From Pelobates cultripes (Eukaryota > Chordata > Amphibia > Anura > Pelobatidae): a stretch of 64,000 bases of DNA. The notes under the pieces were generated by a model. The model did not search any database. It saw only the letters and a list, made by a program, of their open reading frames with translations, and was not told the DNA's origin. The stretch spans positions 138,102,122-138,166,121 of the forward strand of contig OW240916.1 of assembly GCA_933207985.1 (NCBI GenBank), written 5' to 3'. The translations under genes and the position numbers were made by a program. Below are positions 48,690 to 60,088 of the stretch, in pieces; the first letter of the stretch is position 1, and each line of letters opens with the position of its first letter.

Positions 48690-49200
48690 GCATCTGTTGA
48701 TGTGAACATTACATCACAAAAAGGACCGCTCAGAAGACCTGTGATTAGGTCTCTAAAGGTTACAAAGTTATCTGAAAGAGTTTAGATATTCATCTGTCCA
48801 CTGTTAGACTAATTGTTTATAAATGGAGACAATTTAGTTCTGTGGTTACTCCCCTTAGAAGTTGTCAGCCAACATAACTCAAAGGGCACACCCGACAATT
48901 TTCAATGAGGTAGTTGGGTAATGCAGTAGGACAATGATCCTAAGCATTGATGTAAATCCACTACAGAATGGCTTCAAAGACATTCAACTTTTTGGCATGG
49001 CCCAGTCAGAGATGCTGTGGAATAAGCTCAAGAGAGCTGTTCACACCAGACATCATAAGAATATGGCTGACCTAAAGCAGTTATGTAAGAAAGAGTTGTT
49101 CACAATTCCTCCTGAATGTTGTTCAGGTTAAATCCACAGCTACTGGAAATGCTAGGTTGAGGTTATTACTGCTAAAGGAGGATCAACTGGCTATTAAATT
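48690..49200 (+). pseudogene. Tc1 transposase remnant
   Basis: Recognisable pieces are the N-terminal part around 48700-48830 (text like ACCGCTCAGAAGACCTG, then GGTTACAAAG) and the catalytic region from 48930, where NDPKH is followed by KSTTEWLQRHSTFWHGP and, in changed frame, the segment before the stop near 49130. The PDLNP segment between is deleted or changed. Stops interrupt every frame. Confidence 0.75.
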
Positions 49201-49410
49201 CAAGTGTTCACTTTTTCAACAGCACTGTGAGTGTTTAATGGAATGTGTCCAATAAAGACATGATTGATTACAACTGTGTGTTGTTTGCTTAAGAATATTT
49301 TATTTGTCTACACTTATGGCTTTGTTAAAGATGAGATGACATTTTATGGCCAAGTCATGCAGAAAACCAACTGTTTTCAAAGGATCTGCATACTTTTTCT
49401 TGCCACTGTA

Positions 49411-49807
49411 TGTACCATTTATCATTAACTTACTTAAATGTAAATTTATCACAATAGTTAAACACTACTCACTACACATATTTTATACTTTGCAATAGTT
49501 ATACAATTAGAGTAAACTTTCTTTAGCAAAGTTTAATGATTTGCAATCTAAAAAAGCAATGATACAGTTATAATTGGATTTTCAAAGCTGTTCTACCAAA
49601 GATGCAATAGTCAACTGAACTGTCAATTGTACAGAAACAACAAAAACTGAACAAAACACGTTTGAATTATTTTGTAAGGAACATCTGACTTTCTAGTTGT
49701 TCTATGCACTGGCTTTCTGTTTGAAACTGATTCTGTTATTTTCTAAGTTTTTGGCTATTACTTCTAGGGTAAATGCCCAAAGAGATTGGCAGAAATTATA
49801 ACCATTT
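49411..49807. other. AT-rich sequence without recognised features
   Basis: Nothing was recognised. Confidence 0.45.
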
Positions 49808-51025
49808 TTAAAGGAACACTGTAGTGTTAGGAATACAAATGTATATTTCTACTGCTATAATGCCCTAGTCATCATTTAGGTGACCAGGCTAGCACTGCAA
49901 GGGTTATAAAGGTAGTTACTAACCTTTTCTCCCTTGCAGCTCTATCATCTAGTGCTCTACTCAACCTTCGCCGAGATTGAGGAATTTAGGTAAGCATTGG
50001 GCAGCAAGTGCGCCTCGCATGGCAAAATACAACAAAGTGCCAAACAGATGGTCTCTCTGAGACCATCTGATTGAAATGCATTTTGTAGCAGAGCTCCCTG
50101 TACCCCTGGCTGGAACAGAGGACAAACCGCAGAAATTCTGCCCACAGTCGCCGTGGCTTGACTGGGATCCTGGAACCACTCCCTCCTGGAGCCGAATTGG
50201 GAACTAGCTCTATCCACCCCCAGGCATGGGATGAGACTCAGTCCTGGGAGCTCTAGTGCTTACAAGGACTTTCCCCATTGAATCCTCCACACTGGAACAT
50301 TGATTAGCCCTTTCCCCTCCCAGTAACCAGACGACACATAGTTCTGGGAGTACAAGCTGGAATGCTTTAATCTGTCCAGATGGCCTGCTTTTATACAATT
50401 CTGAACACAGTTAAACACGTCCCTGACACTCCCACAGAAACAAGATAATCCCTCTCCTGGACCTGAGAGGGGACTAGTTACCAGTCCCAAACTCCTCCCC
50501 TGTGCCTGAGAGATAATTGAATCAGGAACTGAACTAAATCAATTATCTCCAGACACAAAAAACCCACAATTCACAGACATCCAAAAAATACATAAACCCC
50601 CCCACCCCCCCCTAAAAGTTACATCCCCTGATAGCCCCGATCTGGTTGACCAACATATTCAAAAATCACTCAGATCGGTTCAGGGTTTGGGATTTTCATA
50701 GAAGCCATATTTTTGACCGACCGTGCACATGGTCCTATGCCCAAAACAGTTGAAATCAGTGCTTACGGTCGGTCAAGTTCGGTAGTCTTTTACAGGTTTC
50801 CCTGCAGGGCCCATAGTCTGTGGGTAGGAGGCTGGCAAGCAGGCTCCTCCAGGAGCTCGTAGCAAACTCACGTGGGAAGGGGAGTTTGTCACACAGGTTT
50901 ACTCCACTATTTTGGTGGAAGAACATCTAGTGGCTGTAAGTATAGCAGCCACTAGAGCCAAGTTAACACAGCATTGAAAACATTGCTTTTCTGGCAGGAC
51001 AGCATTGTTTTCAGCTACAGGGTTA
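49808..51025. mobile_element. TTAA MITE split by a solo LTR
   Basis: The left part (49808-49952) starts TTAAAGGAACACTGTAGTG. The right part (50926-51025) continues with TCTAGTGGCTG and GCAGCCACTAGAG, as in copies 2 and 3, then CTACAGGGTTAAAAC. The final terminus is missing after about 51025. Confidence 0.65.
49953..50925 (-). mobile_element. Solo LTR, 973 bp, with 5-bp target duplication
   Basis: The plus-strand ends are TGCTCTACTC and GGTGGAAGAACA. The flanks are TCTAG at 49948-49952 and 50926-50930. On the minus strand a TATA-like TGTATAAAAGC (about 50400) is followed by CAGATTAAAGCATTCC, so the LTR reads on the minus strand. No internal region adjoins. Its U3 shares AATTATCT and AGGGGAGGA-like segments with the LTR at 31337, hinting at a related endogenous retrovirus group. 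Confidence 0.75.
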
Positions 51026-51428
51026 AAACAGAAGGGGCATGGCTGTTAGGCTCATGTTGATGTCAATAATTATTATTTTTTTTTTTAAAGGAACATTAGT
51101 CTATGAAAGCATAGGAGGTGGTCTGGTGCTTGGCCCGATGAATTAAAACCATCAAGAGCTTATTTCCTCCAAACTAGGGGCATCAGTCTGACAAATAGTA
51201 TTCTAGGAAACCTTGCTTGCTTGTTTTTTTCAGCAGTTCAGGGAACTCTCAGGAATTAGGCAAATAGGAGATCTATTTGATTTCTACAGATTTCTACAGA
51301 GCTTTGTTCATAAGTAAACTTCTCATTCCTTTTTATCATATTGGCAATTTCATTGCTTAGCAACGCCAGTATCTTAATCTAAACATGTGATAAGTAAGTT
51401 TTGAAAATTATTTATTCAACATTCTGTG
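51026..51428. other. Unassigned sequence
   Basis: A poly(T) run and one AAAGGAACATTAGTC segment, possibly another MITE scrap, are the only landmarks. Confidence 0.4.
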
Positions 51429-51954
51429 CAGGGGCGAACTGACAACTCACAGGGACCTCAGGCAATTGGTGATCAATCCCCTCCTGGAGCACTTTTTTTT
51501 GGGCGACTAGTACTCTTCTCTCCATTCTTTGTGCGACTCCCACACAGATATTATGTGCGTTCTGCCCAACAACGATAATGGGCATGTGAGAGCCGCACAG
51601 TCATGACTCCAGAGCCGGCGCTGCCTATAGGCGACTTAGGCAGTCACCTAGGGCACAGCTTTTAAGGGTACACCCTGCACTGCCAGTGCAGTGCCCCTCG
51701 TGCTACAGCCAGGGTTGCGCCCCCAGAGTAGGCGCAAGATACGAGTCACCCAGCAGGAGGGAAGCACACAGTGCTCAGTCCTACCTGTCACTCAGTATAG
51801 CGTTGCAGGGTGGCACGGACCAAGGTACAGGAGCTTCCTGTACCCGGCCTGACTGACAGGAAGTGCTTAGTCAGTAAGCACTTTCTGTGGTTCCATCCGG
51901 GTACAGGAAACAAAAGCTCCTGTCTTATTAGCCACGCCACGCTGCGCAGGGAGG

Positions 51955-52815
51955 TAGGAGAGACCACAGGGGAAGGAGAGACCTCAAGGGGAGAGGGGGA
52001 GGGAAAGACCACAATGGGAGGGAGGGAGAGGGAGAGACCACAAGGAGAGTGGGGGGAGAGGGAGAGACCACAAGGGGGGAAAGTAAAAGACCGCAAGTTG
52101 AGGGGGGGAGAGGGAAAAACCACAAGGGGAGGAGGGAGAGACCACCATTGGAGGGGTGAGAGATCACAAGGGGAGGGGGGAGTGAGAGAGAGACCACCAG
52201 GGAGAAACCACCAAGGGAGGGAGACAGAGACCACCTGGGGAGGGGAAAATAGAGACTACTTGGGGAGGGAGACAGAGACCACCTGTGGGGAGAGACCACC
52301 AGGAGACCACTAGGGAGGGAGAGATCACCAGGGAGGGTGGGGGAGAGAGAGACCAGGGGGAGGGGGAGACCACCAGGAGGGGGGGAGGGAGACCACCAGA
52401 AGGAGAGAGGGAGAGACCACCAGGGGAGGGAGGGAGACCACCAGGGAAGTGGGAGAGGGATAGACCACCAGGGGAGGAGAAGAGAGAGAGACCACCAGGG
52501 ATGGGGGAGGGAGAGACCACCTGGGGAGGGGGAGAGAGAGTCAACCAGGGGAGGGACCACCAGGGGAGAGACCAACAGGGGAGGGGGGAGACCACCATGA
52601 GAGGGGGAAGGGAGACAGAGACCACATGGGGAGGGGGAGAGAGAGACCACCAGGAAAGGAAGGGGGAGAGAGACCACCAGGCGAGAGGGGGAGAGACCAC
52701 CAGGAGAGGGGGGGAGAGACCACCAGGAGAGGGAGGGGGATAGAGACCACCAGGGGAGAAGGGGGGAGAAAGGCCACCAGGGGAGAGGGGGGAGGGAGAG
52801 ACCACTAGGGGAGGA
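51955..52815. repeat. Purine-rich minisatellite (GAGAGACCACCAGGGGAGG)
   Basis: Units of about 19-30 bp vary in the number of GA and G steps around the fixed ACCACCAGG or ACCACAAGG. One strand is almost all purine. Open frames up to 249 codons on the minus strand, rich in P, S, L and W, are translations of the array. Confidence 0.95.
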
Positions 52816-52964
52816 GATTTGACCATTAAGAGAGACTGAGGAAGGGGTGAAAGAGAAGATAAAAAATATACAAACAAATTATATTAACAAAATAAATCTA
52901 ATTATAATAAAGAGCTGTTCTCCTCTCAGCCCCAATCCTACCCCCACAAATCCTCTCTTTCACA

Positions 52965-53216
52965 CTACACACATACACAATGCATCCTTACACATACACA
53001 GAAACACACAATGCATCCCTACACACATACCGAAACATATAGTGAATCCTACAGACACAAAAACACACCATGCTTCCCTTACACATTCATGCTTACACAC
53101 AATGCATCCCTTACACAGACACAATGCCTCCCTCACAAACACACACACACACTCACAATGCAGCCCTTGCACACACAATGCATCCCTTACATAAAAAAAC
53201 ACACAATGCATCCCTT

Positions 53217-53248
<32 letters not shown>

Positions 53249-53545
53249 ACAATGCATCTTACACACACTCAATACACCCCTTACAGACACACACACTGCA
53301 TCCCTAACATATACAGAAACAAACCTTGCATCCCTTACACATACAATCACAGATTCACACAATGCACACACAAACACACACTGCTTTCTATCCCTACACA
53401 CAAACACACTGCATCCCCTATACACACACACACACCGCATCCCGTACACAAACTGGTATTCCTATACACTACATTCCATAAGAACGCGCACACACATTAC
53501 ATCCTCTACAATAACACATAACATATCCCCTACACACATACACTC
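52965..53545. repeat. CA-rich minisatellite (ACACAATGCATCCCTTACAC)
   Basis: Units of about 22-40 bp repeat CACAATGCATCCCT with CA spacers of variable length. Later copies drift to CACTGCATCCC and CACCGCATCCC. The open frames are repeat translations. Confidence 0.95.
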
Positions 53546-53867
53546 CACTCCCTGAAAGCGAACTCATGTGTGGGTCATGTAGGTGGACTTATGGGCGGGC
53601 CTTGTAGGTATACTCATGGTCAGGCCCTGTGGATCCAGACATTGAGCTGTGTAAGGGGCCCCACAAAAATGGAGCTGCTTCCTGTTTCACTGATTTTTTT
53701 CTGAGAACTGTTACAAGATAGCCAGAGAGTCTGTTCTACACCAGACCAGTGGAGCCAGACTGCAGCCTGAGCCCATCATCAGTCTCTTGTCCTCATCTGG
53801 TGGTAAGTAGGCAATCCAGTATATTATTAGTGGCACTAATCTTAATTTACCTCACATTAAATGGACA

Positions 53868-53985
53868 CTGCAGTCACCAGAACCACTACAGCTTAATCTA
53901 ATGGTTCTGGTGTCTATAGCCTGTCAGGCTTTTTAATGTAAACACACTGCCTTTTCATAGAAAAGACACTGTGTGCAGCACTGGC
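53868..53985. mobile_element. TTAA MITE fragment inside the hAT element
   Basis: TTAAATGGACACTGCAGTCACC and the paired CCAGAACCACTACAG / CTAATGGTTCTGG hairpin are the left end of copy 1. The match stops after ACACTGTGTGCAGCACTGGC. Confidence 0.75.
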
Positions 53986-55252
53986 GTTAGCTCATATGGC
54001 AGATCATATGGGTGGGACATTTGATGTCATATAGTAGGCAGAGCATATGGCGTGGGTGGCAAATTTTAGTTTGCCTAGCGCGGCAAAAATCCCACTTACA
54101 TTGATCACAAACATGGACAAATTTACTTTTAAGAGGTTAATCTAACCATAAACAGTGTTTTAATAAAACTATGTTTTTGGATGGAGTAACTATTTCTCCC
54201 CCCAATTAAACTAAAGAAAAAAAATGTATTACCATAATGACATCACAAACAGTGTCCCCCACATGTGCCACCATATAAGTAGCGCCCAAACACGTTTGTA
54301 GGCTATTTGTGGGGTTGCATGTATGAACTGCTGCTAGTGATGCTGTGTTCCTGTATGTCAAAGTGTTGTGTTAGCAATAATTTTTCTTTTCTTGTATTAC
54401 CAATTCTACAGTGTTGCAGAATATTTTGGTGTAGCTGTATGCAGTATTGCAATGGTGTTGATGTTGCTTGTGATGTATATGTGTAGGGAAGCTGCATGTG
54501 GGATTGAGTGCATTCAGTGGGGCTCCTTCTGGGTTTGCATGTGTGGGCTGTTTGCAGTGCAGTACATGAGTGGAGAGGACTGGTTGTGTTGCAGGGTGTG
54601 TGGGATAGATGCTGTATTACTAGGGCTATAGTGTGTGTGTTTGTTTAGATAAAAGAAGCTCTACTGTGTGGGGTGGATATAAAGACTGACCATTAAAAAA
54701 AAAAAGTGCAAAAAACATTAATAAAATTTGGATAGTGCAAATTATAAAAAATATAAAAACTATTATATATATCAAAGGGAGAAGTTGCACCTATAAAGTG
54801 TAATAGCCTATAAATACACATAAAAAAGGGAACATCAAAAGGTGACATAGTAATAAAAGCTGCCTTATTTGGTTTGACCTATACAAGTCTAATGTTACTC
54901 TTTATCTGCCAGCTGATCTTCAGGAGTAGAGAGGAAATCATGACATTTCCCAACCCCTGGCCCCACCTCTTCCTCCTCACATGTACAGCACCGCAAAAGG
55001 GGAGGAGACCTGGCAGTAAGAACACTCGACAAAACAGCAGGTCTCACTGAGAAGGCAAGGGAAGGGGAGGTGGTCACGTATAGTGCGATAGGTTGCAGGA
55101 GCCCTGCAACCTATTACTATAATATGTCAGGAATTCAGTTTTTCTGGCTGGGGAGATCTCTGAGCATGGCTATTTAGTCGGCCAGGCCCCTGACTGCCTC
55201 CGGCCCTGCATGACTATTCTACCCGAGTGGTCAGTCCGCGCCTGATTTTGTG

Positions 55253-56170
55253 TTATGTACAACTTTATCTATATAAAGTCAAGTGTGCCTTTGGCTCATT
55301 TACAATAATAGTTTTGAGAACTTATTTTAACTCACTAAGTGCTACATGCACTAATGTCTAATGCTCAAAAGCACAGCATATCCCTTTCACTGTTTATGGA
55401 GAAAAAAAATACAGCTTTTTTTAGGTCATTGAAAAATTCACTCACATGGAAAGACCTCAAATTCCTTTAACGTCTGCATTATTTATCGTTTAGCCCTTAG
55501 AAGATGAAAAAAGCCACTCAACAGCTAAAAAGAATCTTTGCACTAGCTGCAAGCTTTTATTTTTCCTTTGAATTCTTGCTTTCAATATTGAAATACACTG
55601 ACAAGTATATTGTACAGGTACATGGGTCACTGAGGAATACCATATCCATGTTAGACTAATGCTTGTCGGAAACGTACAGTTTTTTTTTTTTTTTTACTAA
55701 ACTGAAAATTCATAGTTAATTCAAACTGAATTTCAAGTTTAAGGCCAAAGTATCCAAACCAGAAGCATAGCTGACTTGCATATATTTTACAGTTCAGCTA
55801 ATTTGAACTTAAATTTGAAATCTATTATGAATTCACTTTGAATTCCCACAATTCTCTGTTTAGAGAATAACCCTGTATATTAAATAGATATAGTTATTGA
55901 CTATTAATGAGTATTATGTATCTAAAAAAATATATGTGATATATAATGGAGAGAATGTTTCAAATACATTTTGCTTTTAACCATTTATTTAACTTTTCTT
56001 TCTGGAAAGGGGTACTTTTATTTGTTTTACATCTGTTTTATTAAACATTCTAGCTTCTTCTGCACCACTTCTGATTAAGCAAGTTTATACTAAAGTATGA
56101 TGATAAGAGCAGTTAAATTACCCTTTACTGGAAAAGTGCACGGTCCTGCTTTGCTCTATAGTGCAATCTT
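55253..56170. other. AT-rich sequence with poly(T) runs
   Basis: No coding or repeat end is recognised. Poly(T) lies at about 55680 and 56169. Confidence 0.45.
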
Positions 56171-56179
56171 TTTTTTTTT

Positions 56180-57385
56180 TTGCAATCTGCAATCTGGCTT
56201 CTATTGCTAGTGAAGGCAGGGAATAATCTAATCGTATTGATGTTTTTGATTGGGTAACTAAAATAATAGATCAGGGTGGTGCAGTAGATATTGTTTACCT
56301 AGATTTCAGTAAGGCTTTTGACACTGTTGCACATAGAAGGCTTATAAATAAACTGCAATCTTTAAGTTTGGATTCCACTATTGTTGAATGGGTAAGGCAG
56401 TGGCTGAGTGACAGGCAATAGAGGGTTGTAGTCAATGGAGTATATTTGAAGCATGGGCTTGTCACCAGTGGGGTTCCTCAGGGATCTGTACTTGGACCCA
56501 TTCTCTTTAATATTTTTATTAGTGATATTGCAGAAGGTCTTGATGGTAAGGTATGCCTTTTTGCTGATGATACTAAGATATGTAACAGGGTTGATGTTCC
56601 AGGAGGGATTAGCCAAATGGCAAATGATTTAGGTAAACTAGAAAAATGGTCAGAGTTGTGGCAACTGACATTTAATGTGGATAAGTGCAAGATAATACAT
56701 CTTGGACGTAAAAAAACATGGACAGAGTACAGAATATTTGATAGAGTCCTAACCTCAACATCTGAGGAAAGGTATTTAGGGGTGATTATTTTTGATGACT
56801 TAAAGGTAGGCAGACAATATAATAGAGCAGCAGGAAATGCTAGAAGAATGTTTGGTTGTATAGGGAGAGGTATAAGCAGTAGAAAGAGGGACGTGCTCAT
56901 GCCATTGTACAGAACACTTATGACAACTCACTTGGAGTATTGTACGCAGTAATGGAGACCATATCTCCAGAAGGATATTGATACTTTAGAGAGAGTTCAG
57001 AGAAGGGCTACTAAACTGGTTCATGGATTGCAGGATAAAACTTACAAGGAAAGGTTAAAAGAACTTAACATGTATAGCTTGGAGGAAAGATGAGACGGGG
57101 GGGTGTGATAGAAACATTTAAATACATAATTGGAACCAACACAGTAAAGGAGGAGACTATATTTAAAAGAAGAAAAACTACCACAACAAGAGGACATAGT
57201 CTTAAATTAGATGGGCAATGGTTTAAAAACACAGTAAAGGAGTTTAAGCATGCGTGGGAAAGGCATAAGGCTATCCTAACTATAAGATAAGGCCAGGGAC
57301 TAATGAAAGTATTTAAAAATTGAGCAGACTAGATGGGCCGAATGGTTCTTATCTGCCGTCACATTCTATGTTTCTATGTTTCTAA
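56180..57385 (+). mobile_element. CR1-type LINE, 5'-truncated, well preserved
   Basis: The copy starts within the RT domain and runs to the 3' end (GGTTCTTATCTGCCGTCACA and repeated TTTCTATG near 57370-57385). The ORF has few stops, so it is younger than the other LINE copies here. The tail matches the minus-strand fragment at 3121. Confidence 0.85.
56230..57290 (+). pseudogene. LINE reverse transcriptase, C-terminal two thirds
   Basis: Read in one frame from 56230: VDIVYLDFSKAFDTVAHRRL, a stop at about 56420, then SGVPQGSVLGPILFNIFISD, CLFADDTKI (catalytic FADD box intact), DLGKLEKWSELWQLTFNVDK, ERYLGVII and PLYRTLMTTHLEYCTQ with a stop at 56950. The frame 57090-57290 gives the end, VIETFKYIIGTN. 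The motifs are those of CR1/Rex1-like LINEs. At least two stops and one shift make it inactive, besides the missing endonuclease. Confidence 0.85.
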
Positions 57386-58357
57386 TAAGTCCACATTAGT
57401 CCAGAGAGAGGTGTTAAAACATCCTAAAGAGGTTTGACATCTTACCATGGGAAGGTGCCAGGACACATTTACAGAATTTGGTCTCTAAGTTTATTAGCAA
57501 TCATGGAAATCAGAATTCTCATACAGACGTACATATTTTTTGTAGAGTAGACAGCCATGCAATCCTTCGGGAGTTACCATTTGTTTTTTAAGACTCCAAC
57601 AACTTTCAATTATTTTTTATTAATGGGATTATTTCTAGGGTAAATTTAACTGAACCAATTGTTTTTTATTTTTATATATTATGTGTGAAAATCAAAATTC
57701 CTGTAAAGTCCTAGTTCAAACATGCTCAATCTTCCACGATTCTAGCTTTGTAAAATATGCAACATAGAAAATATGCACAATAACCAGAAGCAGTTGTGAA
57801 TGAGATTACAATACGGTTAGTGTTGTGGATCCAAGGGAATACAAGAAACACATTCAAGAAGGTATAATTGAACAATGAATTGTAGTAAATTGAAAATTGA
57901 ATTGCAAAATGTTGTCCTATATAGATAATGTGTAATAAAAAAATAATAATTCTAACACAGCTATAGTCACATCTGGGGTGTTTTGCAATTCAGTTATAAT
58001 TTTTTCACTATTACCTGCTTCAGTAAAAACCTGCAATATTGTAATTCTTAAGATGTATAATAGTGGCTCTTTGAATGGATGACAGCCACTTGTCTGCAAG
58101 ATTCCAGGTATGACTAGCCTGAGGCATAGTGACAGACAGAAGTAGAATCAAGTATAGACTTTTATATGACACTTATGTGATGATGATCGATCATATGTCA
58201 TATTGTGAAAATTGAAATCAGATATTCTTATCTTCTCATTTTATCATATAACAATTGATTTCACAGAAAAAGCAAAGTACTTATTTACATGTTTCTTTTT
58301 AAACTCAAAAAATTGGGAATTAAATATAAATTGGGAGAATTATAGCTCATAAGTATA
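57386..58357. other. Unassigned AT-rich sequence
   Basis: No feature could be supported. Confidence 0.45.
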
Positions 58358-58358
58358 T

Positions 58359-58864
58359 TCAATAGACACTATAGTCACGAGAACAACAACAGCTTATTGT
58401 AGTTGTTCTGTAGTCTATAGCCTCTCGCTGCAGGCATTTTGCTGCAAACACTGACTTTTCCATTAGCCACCCCTCATACGCCCACTAGAGGTGCTTCCTG
58501 AGATTAGTGCTGGACAGTGTGCAGCACTGCCGTTCAACATCTCTATGCTGTGCATGGAGACACTGAACACTCCCCATAGAGATGCTTATTGGCTAGAGCA
58601 ATGTTTGGCCCTGCCGCCACCCTGCCTCCTTTCCTATGGGAAAGCATTTTGACTGGGTGAGATCATGAATTCTGATGATGTCACCCAAGAAGGTGGATTG
58701 TGGGTGGGGCCAGTGCTGGCAGTCCCGCGCAGTGCTGGAAATAAGGTATGTTTTCTTATTACTTAAAGCGGGCAAGGGGGAGGAGGGCAGGGACCCTACA
58801 TGTGTTTTACACTATAGGGTCAGGAATACACATTTGTGTTTGTGACTCTATAGTATTCCTTTAA
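58359..58864. mobile_element. TTAA MITE, copy 7
   Basis: The right TTAA is at 58861; the left site is TCAA (58359). The ends are TAGACACTATAGTCACGAG and GACTCTATAGTATTCCTTTAA. Both terminal hairpins are visible (AGAACAACAACAGC with GTAGTTGTTCT; ACTATAGGGTCAGGAATAC with its diverged inverse). The body matches copy 1, including CTCCCCATAGAGATG. Confidence 0.85.
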
Positions 58865-59156
58865 GTAGAAAGGTAAAAGGTATAACATGGAGAATGTGAA
58901 GTCTAAACCACAATCACTGTTTTATAACTTTACATAATGTCATTTACATTATAGTTTGTAAGTTATAACTAAGCACTCTTAAATCAACTAAATAATATCA
59001 GAATTAACTAAGAGGTTATAGACTATAAAGTAAATTATCGTAAGGTTTGTGAACAATATTACTACATGAAACCAACAATTACATTATTTACTTTATCTTT
59101 CAAGTCAGTGAAAAGTTTTTCTTTTTTAGATAAATGTCAATTTCAAAAGAAGTTAA

Positions 59157-59282
59157 TGTCACGGGAGGCAGTCCGTATACCAGAATCCTGTGCCTGATAT
59201 AGTTGTTTTTGGAGTCTTCTGTCACGGGAGGCGGTCCGTATACCAGAATCCTGTGCCTGATATAGCTGTTTTTGGAGTCTTC
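59157..59282. repeat. 63-bp tandem duplication at the LTR terminus
   Basis: Two copies of a unit beginning TGTCACGGGAGGC start at 59157 and 59220 and differ at two positions by eye. Confidence 0.95.
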
Positions 59283-60083
59283 TGCGTGGAAGTGGATCAG
59301 TAGGGCCTGGTGCATGGTAAATGCCCCCTGGTGTTGAGCACCAGCGTTTGTGCGGCCACAAACCAATACCCTGTTGCAGCTTAGCGGATGTCTCAGCAGA
59401 AATATGCTGAGATGTATCCACTACTAGAAACAAGGCAATGCTAGGATAGACACCAAATATGAAAACAAGACAAAACTAGTAGAACCCAGAACCAGAGAAG
59501 GATAGAAAGCTAAACCCAGAACATGTACACAATGCATAAGGGAAACATAAACAGAATATGGGCAGGACAGGACTGTACATGGACTGGGAATACAATATAA
59601 AACAAGACAAGATACAATAGGCAAAAAAAGAGGAGACAAAACTAAGTACTATATATGTAAAACATTTAGACATACATAAATGGCCAAGATGTATGCAGCC
59701 CACCACTGCGTCAAAGTCCTCCAATTACGGTAGGTTCCTATCTACCTAGGTATGCATGACTAAATAAACAATAATAAAACACACACAGCACTTACCTGCA
59801 AGAAAGGGCAGAGGACATGGAGCAACTGCCAGCAGGAAACAACTGAAACAAAAAGGATAAATGGAAAAGGAACAGGTGTGGCAACATAAAACAAACATTT
59901 AAAGGAATCCAAGAGACTGGGAATTCCAGGAACGGAATACAGGAATAAACCCAGCATAAAGAAAACCAGACACAGAATAGAAAACCAGAAAAACCAAGAA
60001 ACACTAAACAAGAATTGTAAAAAGAGTACTGGATACCAGAAGCCAGGGCTAGACCTCTGAACAAGACAGAATAGGTCCTGACA
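59157..60083. mobile_element. 927-bp LTR-like element with 5-bp target duplication
   Basis: It begins TGTCACGGGAGGC and ends GGTCCTGACA (TG...CA). The flanks are GTTAA at 59152-59156 and 60084-60088. It opens with a 63-bp tandem duplication. No coding domain is recognised; the 122-codon minus-strand frame (60128-59760) is hydrophobic but shows no known motif and crosses the boundary. It is probably a solo LTR of a gypsy-type element; orientation is not settled. Confidence 0.7.
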
Positions 60084-60088
60084 GTTAA

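Larger units (their letters stand above)
48080..49408 (+). mobile_element. Tc1-type DNA transposon remnant, interrupted by a MITE
   Basis: It starts CAGTGGCCTAAAAAAAAGTG directly after TA (48078) and ends TACTTTTTCTTGCCACTG directly before TA (49409), so the TA target site and the paired ends of a Tc1 element are present. The decayed transposase lies in the 3' half. Without the MITE the copy is about 1.0 kb, shorter than an intact Tc1, so it carries deletions. Confidence 0.85.
51429..55244. mobile_element. 3.8-kb non-autonomous hAT element carrying purine-rich and CA-rich arrays
   Basis: The left end is CAGGGGCGAACTGACAAC; the right end on the minus strand is CAGGCGCGGACTGACCAC. The flanks are ATTCTGTG (51421-51428) and ATTTTGTG (55245-55252), an 8-bp duplication with one mismatch. 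No transposase is seen. At about 51611 a second hAT-like start (CCAGAGCCGGCGCTGCC) suggests nesting. Two tandem arrays and a partial TTAA MITE (53868-53985) lie inside. Confidence 0.85.

Noticed and set aside
49957..50490. Open frames on the minus strand in a GC-richer stretch
   Set aside because: They lie within the solo LTR at 49953-50925 and start or stop arbitrarily; no domain was recognised.
51928..52877. Open frames of 237-249 codons on the minus strand, rich in P, S, L and W
   Set aside because: They are translations of the purine-rich minisatellite; overlapping long frames on both strands and the lack of any non-repeat part show that they are not genes.
52847..53555. His/Thr-rich open frames of up to 161 codons
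   Set aside because: Translations of the CA-rich minisatellite.
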